The position numbers were made by a program, and so were the translations under genes. A stretch of DNA of 64,000 bases from Micractinium sp. NFX-FRZ. Taxonomy: Eukaryota; Chlorophyta; Trebouxiophyceae; Chlorellales; Chlorellaceae. The stretch lies in contig JAPTJF010000093.1 in NCBI GenBank assembly GCA_029339195.1, forward strand, positions 95,067 to 159,066, in the 5' to 3' direction. Shown piece by piece: positions 21,593 through 32,079 of the stretch. Numbering within the stretch: the stretch's first letter is position 1; every line of letters begins with the position of its first letter. The notes beneath the pieces are model-generated. The model did no database searches, was not told where the DNA came from, and was given only the letters and a program-made list of their open reading frames with translations.

Positions 21593-24500
21593 CTAGGCAG
21601 CGGCACCTGACGTGGGTGCTGCCGTCCCCAGCTCTTTCAGCACCCGCTCCGCTGTCAGCTTGGCGCTGATGAAGCACAGCGGCACGCCGTTGCCGGGGCG
21701 GGTGCTAGCACCCACAAAGTACAGGCCGGCGATGCGCGGGTCGCGGTTGGCGGGCCTGCAAGGCATGAGGGCGGGCGGGTGGCCAAAAGGCGGTGCGACA
21801 ACGTGCGCATAGCGGGCGGGGCAACACACTTGAAGGCACGTCTGCTGCTCACACATGCGATAGATGGCGAGGAAAGTCCGCACGATCCGGTCAGCCACCT
21901 CCGGTCAACCATGCTCCCCTATCACTGCACACCACACCCTGCTGCCCCCACTGCTTACCCACACACGGTGTCCCCACCCAAGGCAGCCCCGCCCGCCTGC
22001 CCACACAGCCCACCTGAACAGGCTCAGCTGGTCCAACCCGTGCGCCAGCCCAAAGGCGGCACCGTGTCGAAGCCCGTAACGCGCCTCCCACTCAGGCGGT
22101 GCAATCACGGACTCGTGCAGGATCGCCGACCCCACGTCCTCGCCCAGCCCTGCCGCAGCAAAGGCGGCCAGGATGCGCTGCCGCCCCGCCTCCACGAGCG
22201 CGCTGTAGTCGGCTGCGCCGCCGCTGCTGCTGCTGCTGCTGTTGCTGCTGCTGCCACTGCCTCCACTGCCCAGCTGCCCAAGGTGTGCCACAGGGAGCAG
22301 CACCATGATGCTGTCACAGCCAGGCGGTGCGGCAGAGGGGTCGGTGCGGCTGGGGCAGTGCACGTAAAAGTTGGGCCAGCGGGGGAGGTCCTCCGGTCGG
22401 CCTGCCGGCTGCCAGGATTGCTGCCACTCCTGGCTGAGGAAGACATTGTGGTGGGCTAGCGCCTCAACTTTTCTAGAAAACGACCAGTTGTAGGCAACCA
22501 CGCCTGCGCTGTACTTGAGCCGCCCCAGCCGCTCGTGCTGCTGCCGGCCGTAGGCCGCCGCCGCCGGGGCGGCTGTGTAGGACGCCCGTGGCCCCGCCGC
22601 TGCCGCCGCAACTGTGTGCCCGTCACTGCTGCTACCGTTGCTGCTGATGCCGCTGCTGCCGCTGTCGCAGCCTGCTTTGCTGCTTGCTTGATCGCTGCTG
22701 CCGCTGCCAGCCGGGTTTAAGAGTGAGTAGGCTGCAGCCGGGTCTAAGAGTGAGTAGGCTGCAGCCAGGTCCCTGTTGCACACCACAACATCGGCCGCCA
22801 GCTGTCGCCCATCCGCCAGCACGACTCCCGTCACACGGCTGCCAGAGGGGTCGGTGCTGACAGCTGCCACCTCAGCACCCGTCTGGATGCGCACACCGCA
22901 CGATTCTGCCGCCTGCCTCAGCCCATTGCGGACCTGAAGTTCTCAAGGGGCAGCACAGCAGCATGAGCGGCAGCACAGCAGCGGTGGGAGCGAGGGACAC
23001 AGATGGTGACCGCGTTGTGTGCATGCATTCCGTCGGCAGGCGGCCTCCCCCGTGATTCTGCACGCTCCACAGCGTGAGATTCGCCTGACCAAGCAGTACT
23101 GAGCATCATGGGCAGTACCCACCGTTTGGAAGCCTCCGAGGGGGTACCACACGCCGTCTGTCAGCTCCGTGCCTGCCAGCAGGCTGAACACTGCTGGTGC
23201 AGTGAAGGGGGACAGGCCCACGTACAAGTCCTGTGTCAAAGGGAGGGGGCAAACACTGGGGGCAGGCTGAGGCTCACGAATTCATGGAACCGGGTCAAGG
23301 GGGGCACGCAGGTAGGCGGGCAGCAGACAGGTGGCGTACCGCTCTCCCACTGCTTCCTCTGCCTGACGAGCTGAGTGGCACCGTCAGCCGGCCATCCCAA
23401 AGCACACGGCACTCATCTTAACCCCAGGCCGTGGCACTGGCTGGGACGAAAGATGAACTGGCACCAACACATCCATCCCCCCTGGACAGTCAGCGCGTCC
23501 CTTGGTCAGAAGTCCCGGAAGACATGGCACTTGCCTCAGCCACTCTCTTGCTCCTGATACACTTGTGAGGGCCAGCACCGACACAGCTGCACAGGAAACA
23601 GAGGCGCGCACCCCCACAGCTGCCCCACCTGGAATGTGAGCAGCGCCCTCAGGCGGGGGCCCCGCAGGATTATGGGCAGTTGTCTCAACACTCCTTTGCC
23701 CCCAAGAAACAGAGGCCAGTACACACACATGTGCCCCACCTGGAATGTGAGCAGCGCCCTCAGGCGTGGGTCCCGGAAGAACTGCTTCAGCCTCCAGTCG
23801 TGCTGGCCCAGCAGGTTGAGCAGGTTGAGGCTCGGCAGGAAGGGCAGGAGGTCCTGCAGGACACGAGGAATGGAAGAGAATATGAATGGGCACGGTAAGG
23901 TTGTTGAGAAAGTGAAGCCCGAGAGGTACAGCGCGTTGAGGCACTGCGCGGAAGGGCCAATGGGCCTGAGAAGGCAGGGACAGGGGAGGGCAGGAAGGCG
24001 GGGCGGCCGGCCGGCACCGGTCCAGCGGGTCAGGCACGAGCGGGCGTTCCCCCGCTGCGCCCATCCCGCCGCGTTTATCCACACTCAAGCCAACCCAACC
24101 GATAACCTGTCCTTTCACCTGCAGTCCCCGTGGGTTGACCAAGTCTTCCAGCTCTCGGTCAATGAAGTAGGGCACCCCCATCTCCAGGTTGCGCCGTGCC
24201 ATGAGCAGGAAGCGGCTGCGGGGCACGGCAGGCAGCGGGCGGCGGGGGCGCGCTCCGTCGATGGTAAAGTCTAGGCTAGTCACCACAGCTGTTCCAACCC
24301 CCGGAACGAGGTTGCAACTTCAGGATGAACCATGCCAATGCTACAGGGAACATAAGGTCAATGCTACAGGGCACCCCTTACGCGCGGAGCAATCCACGGG
24401 AGCCGCCTGCGTGGGGCCTCCTGTCGCAGCTACAGCGGGGCGGGTGGAGCAAGGAGCGGGCAGGCAGAGCTCAGAAGGCGCTCCCCCTTACCGGTACCCC

Positions 24501-25795
24501 TCCCCTGCCCCCGCCTCCTCCGCCTCCAGCTGCGCCGCCATGGCGTCTTCGTCTGTCAGCAAGTCCAGCGCGCTGGGCCCGCTCTCGAAGAACACGCGGT
24601 AGGCGGTGGGCGCCACCCGGCGCAGCTGGATGCCCTGCTCCTCCAGGGAAGTGCCCAGGGCAGCAAACGCCTCCCGGTACCTGCGGTATTAGGGGGTGAA
24701 GTGGTACGTCCCAAGGGCGGCGGGAAGGGGTGGGCCGGCAGGCCCAGGGTGTGTGGCTGCAAAAGCAATTGCTGCGGCAAGCACGCCACTGGGACTGCAA
24801 CCAGCGGGGCAGCCAGCCAGCCAGCCAGCAATTGTTGGGCAATACAAAAGCAGCACTGCATCTGCGCCACTTGGTTGGTTGTAATGAAGCACAGAAGCGA
24901 CGGTCTGACAACGGGGGAAACAATGCAAGGAGAGGGGCTCACTTGTCTGGGAAGAGCAGCAGGGAGGGGCCGGTGTCGTGGCGGAAGCCGTCGGGCGACG
25001 TCACAGACTGCACGCGGCCGCCCACCTGCGGGGCATCATCACAGTTGCAGGCGGGCAGGCATGACTGAACAGGAGAAGTGGTACGTATAGCTGCATACCA
25101 CTGCAGTGTGTGTGGAGGGTGGAAGAGATGCACGCCATCCTGCCCATGCCCATGCATATCCCCCCGCCCAACAGCTTTTAACGGTGCACCCTGCGCCCGT
25201 CGCCATTTTGAGCTGCTGCTCGCGCTGCCTTTATGAAGGCATGTGGCGTGCACAGGCATCACATGTTGTTGTTATCCAACCCTCGCTTCATGTGCTTGTG
25301 ACAAATTTGTCGAAAATTCCGGCCCTTGCAACACCCTGCACCCACCTCTGCATTCTTCTCAAGCACGAGGACATCTAGGCCGCGCCGCGCCAGCCGCCCC
25401 GCCGTGGCCAGTCCACCCGCTCCAGCGCCAATCACGATCACCTTGGTGCCCTGCCCTGCTTCCCCGGACGCCGCTGGCGGCACTGCCTGGGCTGCTTGAG
25501 GGCCAGTGCGCCGCCCCCTGTTGCGGCTGGGCGGCAGAGCACGGCAACCTGACGGCAGCGCGGCGGTGGGGCAGCGGCGGAGGCCAGGAAGACCCGCTTC
25601 ATCTGAGGTCCGCAATGCGCTCTTCGAACATCCTAAAGCTGCAAATACTGAGCGCGGGAGCTTGTGCACTCTACTGCTGCGGCTGGGTGGTGAGGAGTGC
25701 GGCCAGTGTGGCTGCAAGGGCACGATTGCTAGCTGCATTGGGACACGTGCTGCTGCATCATTGATGGCACCGCCAGATACGCGATCGGGTGGCAC
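21593..25795 (-). CDS. CrtI-family carotenoid desaturase/isomerase (FAD)
   Basis: An FAD oxidoreductase of the CrtI / CRTISO-like superfamily. Exons in coding order are 25346-25795, 24943-25025, 24492-24680, 24119-24215, 23740-23853, 23123-23230, 22014-22933 and 21593-21755. They total 2124 nt (707 aa). A second in-frame ATG at 25738 would give 688 aa and a cleaner plastid-type leader. The dinucleotide-binding fold is VIVIGAGAGGLATAGRLARR (about residues 118-137), then VGGRVQS and GFRHDTGPSLLLFPDKYRE. The C-terminal FAD motif is GLYFVGASTRPGNGVP. Both are hallmarks of CrtI enzymes. The protein is longer than a usual CrtI (about 500 aa) because of Ser/Gly/Ala-rich insertions in exon 7, including a 27-bp in-frame duplication. 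The substrate (phytoene, prolycopene or another) is not decided by sequence. It is head-to-head with the cap methyltransferase. Confidence 0.9.
22713..22766 (-). repeat. 27-bp in-frame tandem duplication in the desaturase
   Basis: Units 22713-22739 and 22740-22766 differ at one base and encode AAAYSLLDP then AAAYSLLNP. Confidence 0.95.
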
Positions 25796-25951
25796 TGCCC
25801 GCAGGAAGACGTCGAAACCACCGCTGGCACCACGTCATTCTTGGCTTGACTTGCCTCATTCCGCTGTTTCGCAGCATCATCGACATAAGATCAGCACCTA
25901 CTGCTTTCGGAGAACAGGACAGTCCGTCAAGCTTAGCAGGGAGGCTCCGCG
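25796..25951. promoter_or_regulatory. Compact bidirectional promoter region
   Basis: Only 156 bases (213 if the inner ATG at 25738 is used) separate two divergent ATGs, so both promoters must overlap. No clear TATA element was seen. Confidence 0.5.
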
Positions 25952-28900
25952 ATGGACCGGCGTGCGCTAGAGTACACCAGGGCGCATTACGACAAGCACT
26001 CCAACCAGGCAAGACCACATAGACCTCATAGAGGGCCCCAGATGCCCCCAGGCCGCGGTCGCCCGCCCACCCTGCCGACCTTCCTTGCTCTTGCAGTATG
26101 AGACGACCGCGGAGGCGTTGCAGGCACGGGCTCAGGGCCCAGGCGCGCCGCTGAAGAAGTTCCACAACACCATCAAGCGCCAGCTGATCAACAAGTGCGC
26201 CGGGCGGGGCGGCAGCGGCAGCCAGCTGCCAAGTCGCTTCGATCAGCCTGCCCCAATCCAGCAACTGTCTCATCGCAGCTTCCTGGGACAGGGTAGCGCG
26301 CTGCGAGGCCGTCACAGCAGCTGCATTGAGCTAGCGGCGGCCAGCCCCTGCTGCTCACGTCCTCCCCGCGCTCCCTCCGGCCCACCCGGCTGCCTCCGCC
26401 TGCCTGCCTGCCTGCCTGCTCCATCACCCCGCAGGTTTGCAGGAAGTGCAGAGAGCTTGCTGGACCTGGCCTGCGGGCGGGGTGGCGACATCTGGAAGTG
26501 GATTGACGCGGGGATCAGCCGGGTCAAAGGCGTTGACCTGTCGCCCGGGGAGATTGAAGAGGCTCGCAAGCGGTGGGTGGGTGGGTCTGGGGCCTCTTTG
26601 TGATGCTTTAGCGCGCACCTGATGTTTAGGGGCGTGGAATTGCCTCCTGGGGAGCTTGCAGAGGCCCGCAAGCGTGCGTGGATGGGCGGGTGGGTGGATG
26701 CCTGGGATGTACAAGACAGGTGGGCAGGTGGGGGTGTTCAGCATGCGCGCGCTCATGGAGCCAACCCCCCTCTGCGCAGCTGTGCGGAGCAGCTGTCAAG
26801 CGCCCCCATCAGCATCCCTACCACCTCTCCACACTAGTTTCCCTTCCAACCACCCTCCCCGTGCCGCTTTCCGCATTCCGCACCACCCCACCCCTCGTTG
26901 CAGCTTTGCTGAAGCAGCGGCCAAGCGGCCCCAGCAGCAGCTGGACTATGCATTCGTGGACAGCCCGGCGCTGGGGCTGGAGGAGTGGCGGGAGGCGGAG
27001 CCATATGACGCCGTGACCTGCATGTTTGCCATCCACTACTTTTTCGTCAGCGAGCAGGCGCTGAAGCAGGTGTGTGTGGCTGTGTGCGTGTGGAGGAAGG
27101 CAGGGGTAGGGGCGTTGGGAGGGGGGCCATTCTTGCATTGCAGGGCAGGCGCTGCACGGGCTGAATGATTTATGCCAGCCACTGCAGTGGTGGGACAGCG
27201 AGTGGACACTGAAGCAATGACCCTTCCTGTTGGGTTCTTCCCTACATCTACTTGCCCGTTAACTTGATTCATGTATGTGCAGTCCCTGCACAATCCCCCC
27301 GTCCTTCGAAGCCACCCGGTCCACTTCTTGGTGGCTCCCTGCTGACCTGGCAATTCCCCTTCCACTGCCACCTGCCTGGCCCAATGTAGTTCTTGCACAA
27401 CGTCTCCATCAACCTGAAGGAGGGCGGCTACTTCATCGGCACCGTGCCAGACGGCAAGAAAGTGAACGCGTGCAGCATGAAGTGAGCAGAAGCGGAGGCG
27501 GTGGTGTGGGCAGCATAGCATGGGCAGCGTGCGCCGGCATGGTGCAAGATGGGGGCGTGGGCAGTTAGCAAGGCGGGCGTCATGAAGGGAGCAGCAGAGG
27601 CGGCGAGGGTTGCCGGGGGGCTTGGGCAGCATGCGCAGTGGCCCTGCGCTCCTGCGACGTCACTTAGCGCTGTGGGGAGGAGCCATGCCATGCCATGCCA
27701 TGCCAAACAGCCATGGCGCCCTGCGCTGTGCGTGTGTGTGTGCAGCCTGCGCCAGCCGTCACGGTCTCCATGCTGAGCAGAGCAATAGCTCTGCACACAA
27801 ACTCAATCATGCTTATTGCTGCTGTTTTTTGCAGGTCCAACCCCTTCCAGTCGCCCATGCTGACGATTGAGGCACACTGGAAGAAGGAGCCCCAGTGCTT
27901 TGGCAGCCCATACATCTGCGCCATTGGGGACACGGTCACTGGAGGTGGGGCCAGGGGTGGCAGGGGCCTGGTTATGGGTTTGCGAGTATGCTAAACCCTG
28001 TCCTGTGTGTGGGAGCTCTCTGCCAGGTGTATCCGCCCCTTCCACAAGCAATGTCCAACAGGCAGGCGGGTGCGCATGCAGGGTGGGAAACAGAAGCCAG
28101 CAAGCCAGGCTTATATTGTTGGCTCGGCCGTGGCTGCCTGCCCTCTGCGCACCGACAGCTGGCCGCACCCGCCTCGCTGCCCTGCCGCAAGCCCAAGCCC
28201 CGCCCCTGCTGCCCACTGCACCCACATCCGCATCCGCCCTGTTCCATGCACCCTGCTGCTGCCCCGTGCAGGCGAGAAGGGCACCCAGGGGTCTTATGAG
28301 TACCTGGTGTATTCCAACGTCCTTGTGGGCGTGGCGGCGCGGTACGGGCTGAAGCCCGTGCTTGACTACGCAGACCCGCAGCTGGCAGGGCTGTTTGACC
28401 CGGTAAGCTGGTGGTTAGAGGTGTGGGTGGCTGTGCCGGATTTTCTTAAGAAACGGGGCGCAGTGCAGACAGAACCCTGTGCGCAACCAGCAGCCCTGCA
28501 GCTAGGCACAGCACCATTCCGACCCCTTGCCTCGCCTCACCATTCCGCCTGGCAGCGGCTCACCCATTGCCCTTCTTACCAGCTCTGGTTCACCCTGCCC
28601 TGCCCTGCCCTGCCCCGCACTGGGACCCCCGTTGGTGCAGGCGGATGCCGGCAAGCCTCTGAAGCACTTCAAGCCCCGCTTCCCCGGCAGCGACCCCAGC
28701 CTGGAACTAGCCAGCTCCCTCTTTGCCGCATTTGTGTTCCAGAAAACCAGCGGCAAGGCGGTGGCGCCAGGCGCTGCCAGCTTTGCGCAGCCAGCAGCAG
28801 CGGCAGTGGGCGCCAAGCGAAAGCGAGAGGAGGAGGCGACAGGGGCGGCGGCAGCGGGGGGAGCGGGGCGGCCAGTGCAGCGGCGGAGGCCGGGGCTTCT

Positions 28901-29105
28901 CAAGTTGGCCCCACAGCAGCAGCCACAGCAGCAGCAGCAGCAGCAGCAGCAACAGGCAGCAGCAGGGCAGCAGGAGGAGGAGCCGGACGCTGCGGCGGAC
29001 CAGCAGCAGCCGGCGGCAGCAGAGCAGGATGCTGATGGAGCGGCAGAGGCAGCAGCAGCAGCAGCAGGAGCAGCAGCAGCGGAAGCAGGGGAAGGCTCTT
29101 CCTGA
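25952..29105 (+). CDS. RNMT: mRNA cap guanine-N7 methyltransferase
   Basis: This nuclear enzyme transfers methyl from S-adenosylmethionine to N7 of the cap guanosine. Exons are 25952-26008, 26097-26194, 26435-26572, 26904-27069, 27390-27481, 27835-27944, 28272-28402 and 28641-29105. They total 1257 nt (418 aa). Family marks are HYDKHSN at the start, FHNTIKRQLINK, SAM motif I LLDLACGRGGDIWKW, GVDLSPGEIEEAR, YDAVTCMFAIHYFF, the NVSINLKEGGYFIGTVPDG loop, YEYLVYSNVLVGVAARYGL, and a C-terminal SLFAAFVFQK. Intron 1 uses a GC donor (gc at 26009-26010) with an ag acceptor. After about residue 310 the protein continues for about 100 residues of Ala/Gln/Glu-rich low complexity, which is not part of the conserved fold. 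The intron after exon 3 carries a degraded copy of the exon 3 end (26629-26682). Confidence 0.95.
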
Positions 29106-29519
29106 GGGGGGCGTGATGGAGCGTGCTTTCACATAGAACCCAGCCCTCTTCCAGGCGGTTGAAACTCGTGTAAGCTCACACACTGCGGACGCATGCACCG
29201 ACGAGCAGTGTGTACAATTAGAAGAGCAGGCGCACAGTCATGAAGCAGCAAGGGCTTGCTTGCTTCCCAGGCTGAGGCAGCACTGGGTGCAGAGGCAGGC
29301 CCGTTTTAGAGCAGACCAGAGGGATGGCGGAAACATAATGTATAGGGCACAGGTCATAGGCAGCAAGGCTGCGCAGGTCACGGGTGAGCAAGTCAACACC
29401 CCTCTCGGGGAGCAAGGGCAGAGGGGGCAGCTGAGATGTCTAAGCTCAGTGGGGATCGGGCATCCAGAGCTGCCGCGCAGCTGCCGCGCCGCTGAGCTGC
29501 TCTGCAGCGGAGCGGGGCA
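29106..29519. other. Convergent intergenic region
   Basis: Contains the methyltransferase polyadenylation signal at 29169-29173. Nothing else was recognised. Confidence 0.4.
29169..29173 (+). terminator. Polyadenylation signal TGTAA (cap methyltransferase)
   Basis: TGTAA 64 bases after the stop. Confidence 0.65.
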
Positions 29520-30749
29520 TCAGGCAGCCGAGACGATGAGCAGCTTGTCGAGGCAGACGTCCAGGTTTGGCGTGGCTGTTGAGCACCCCTCCAGGCGCTG
29601 CAGGCACAGGCCTATCGTGAGGCGGTCCGCCCGGAAGGCCGCTGCCTCTGGCTCCGAGGGCAGGAAAGCGGACAGCTGTGCTTTCACGGGGGTCCACTGG
29701 CCGGATCGGATTGAGGCCAGCAGTTCAGCGGCGCTGGGGCTGCTGCTGTCGGCCGCTGCCTGCGCTGCCAGCACCTCGGACAGGGTCAGGCTCTTGGTGA
29801 TGGCGTAGCGCGAGGGCTGGCTGCTCTCAAACTGCAGGGGGAGGAGGCGGGGCGGGGAGATGGGGAGGCACGGGGCAGCAGTGGCGGGCAGCGATTGCTG
29901 GTGCAGGCAGGCTCGTGCTCCCTGGGCTTTTAACGACTCCAATTACAGCCTCTGTATGCCTGCAATGCCGCACGCCTGCTCTGCCTGCACACTCTGTCCC
30001 ATCCCTGCCGTACTGGCGCTCTCACACCACCTGTCGGGCACGTGGTGATCACATCTCCCGCGCCTACCTGAAGCTCCATGTCAGCCAGCGCGGAGGACGA
30101 CGCATTGTCCGAACGCACATAGAAACCAAGCACGCCCGATTCGAGGGTAAAGGGCATCGCACTGCGGAGAGAGAGGGCCCCGAAGGGCATTGCGCTCATG
30201 CACAGCGCGCTTTTCGCACCTGGGGAGTTGGGATGGCAGGAGGGGGAGGGGCAGGGGACCTGAGAGGCTGGGTACTTGAGAGCTTGTGTCACTCGTTGCA
30301 GCATTCCATCTCAAAAGAGCTTACCAGGCAACGGGTTGTTGGAGTTCTTCAGATCCAAAGCACCCAACCCCCAGCTCCAGCTGCGCCTGCAGAGAGGCAG
30401 CGGCGGCGGTGCGGGGTGGGCGCAGCGGCGGCGCATGCCGGTTAGCAAGCGAGGAACCTCAAGCAGTTCTGCTCGTACTTGCCTGTGTCCTTCTACCACT
30501 GGAGCCACAAGCAGAGGGGTACTTGAGTGAAGACAGCAAGCAGACAGCAAGCTGTGGCAGGCAGGGCGCCGCGGGGGGCGGCTGGCTGTTTCTCTCCATG
30601 CATGCCTACCAAGCAAGGAAGCCGTTGTCATAAATCACGCCCACTGAAGCTGACAGTAGGGCTCGCGCATCCGGTGCGGCTGCAGCCGAGGCCCAGCGCC
30701 CCAGCAGCGCGAGCGCGAGCAGAACGAGAAAGGGTTGCGCGCGCGGCAT
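29520..30749 (-). CDS. Small secreted protein with a sugar-binding-like beta module (221 aa)
   Basis: Exons in coding order are 30610-30749, 30325-30386, 30068-30219 and 29520-29831, 666 nt in all with closing phases. The start was chosen so that the protein opens with a clear signal peptide (MPRAQPFLVLLALALLGRWA). An in-frame upstream ATG at 30806 would bury it. The mature protein has VGVIYDNGF, then WRSWSWG and LDLKNSNNPLPG, then GALSLRSA and GVLGFYVRSDN. This pattern recalls the 'VYDDxL...W.DWSWG' modules of bacterial and algal extracellular carbohydrate-binding proteins, a resemblance from memory rather than a search. The C-terminal third, from FESSQPSRYAITKSLTLSEV on, is mostly helical-looking with two Cys (LCLQRLEGC). 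Function is unknown. It is likely extracellular or cell-wall. Confidence 0.75.
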
Positions 30750-32079
30750 TCTGACACCCTTGTTCGAGTGTGTGAATTCAATGCTGGGGTAATTAAAAGT
30801 GCCCAATGGAGCGCGGTCGGAGCCAGGCTCGCCATTGGACTATGGTGAGCTGGCAGCTGCGGCAGCCGGGCGGCAGCTGCGCACGCACTCCTACAACCGC
30901 ATCAGGGACATGCCCAGCAGCCCCTCTTGGCAAAGCAGCACAACCTTGCTACCGGCTAGGAACCTTAATGGGCAATGAAGCGCTGTCCGCATGCTTTCCT
31001 CAGCACTCACTAGTGACATTTACAATGTGGCGTTCACGGGCGGATGTGCTCTCACGTGTGTGTGCTGCATTTTGATGCGGTGTTTTACTGTCTAGATGAA
31101 AGGGCGCTCGGCAGACTGGGACTGCTCTGCAGGACGCTCTGAGGTGGGCCAGCAAGGGAGGCAGGGCGGTGAGGGGCCGGCCCAAGCCCGCCCACGCTCA
31201 GCACAGCATGGCAGGTGAATCGAGGCACGCAGCAGTTGCAGCAGGTCCTCCTCTCGGGAAGAAAACGATAGAGAAAACTTGGGAGCAGAGGGTGCACGGG
31301 GTGTGAGGCTACGCTGGGTGTCAGCGGCGCGCGGGACGCTGCCAGAGCGGCCGGCAAGGGGGTGGGTGGCGGGGTGGGGGGCCTTGCCGTCCGGAAAATG
31401 GTGTCCGCAGCGGGGCGCAGGGAGAGAGGCGCTGAAGGGAAAGGAAGTGGGGGGTGACATGAAATGGGGCTTTCCCTTGCGGGGAAAAGGGGAGACGGGG
31501 AGCACAGGTGTGCAGTGTCCTGAGGGCGGTGCGACACGATTTTGGGGTGGTGCTGGGAGGAGGCAAGCAGGAGGGGGGAGCGTATGTATACGGCATGAGC
31601 CTGTGTATCTCTGCGCTCGAAGGCTGCCGTGTGCGGGGGGCAGGCGGAGCGAGAGGCTGGCCCCGGGGGCAGGAAGGGGACGTATGCGATGCGCAGAGGG
31701 TGCACAGGACACACGGGGGCAAGGGTACAACAGCTGCGAGTTGGTGTGCAGCGGAGCGGGGGAGAGGGGAGAGAGGTACGTGGCAGTACACATGTGCAGG
31801 GAGAGACGTGGGCACTCATTGAACGCGTGACGGGGGAGCGTCCCGTTGAATAGCTAGGCATGAAGTGAGAAAAGGCGCTGCACAGCGCGGGATCACGACT
31901 CGGTGTCGCTAGGCATGAGGGGCACGCTGGCCAAAAGGTAGGGTTGGGAACCGCCTGCCGCACGCATCGAGGGGGGCCAGGTGCTCCTCAGCCGCCGATG
32001 CTACTGAACAGTGCTTACAACAGTGCTGCTGCTGGCTGCTGCGCTGCGGCAGGCCGCCGCCGCGCCTCATCGCCCGCTC
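30750..32079. other. Long intergenic stretch with a G/A-rich plus strand
   Basis: It holds the promoter of the secreted-protein gene (AT-rich taattaaaa at 30790-30798) and the 3' region of the TPR gene. From about 31130 to 31860 the plus strand is very G/A-rich. Long open frames there have Pro/Ser/Cys-heavy translations and no family signature, so I do not call a gene. Confidence 0.5.
32015..32019 (-). terminator. Polyadenylation signal TGTAA (TPR gene)
   Basis: TGTAA on the minus strand, about 60 bases after the stop. Confidence 0.6.

Noticed and set aside
31085..31963. Long minus and plus ORFs in the G/A-rich tract
   Set aside because: Translations are Pro/Ser/His- or Gly/Arg-heavy without motifs, and no splice partners or neighbouring conserved exons were found.
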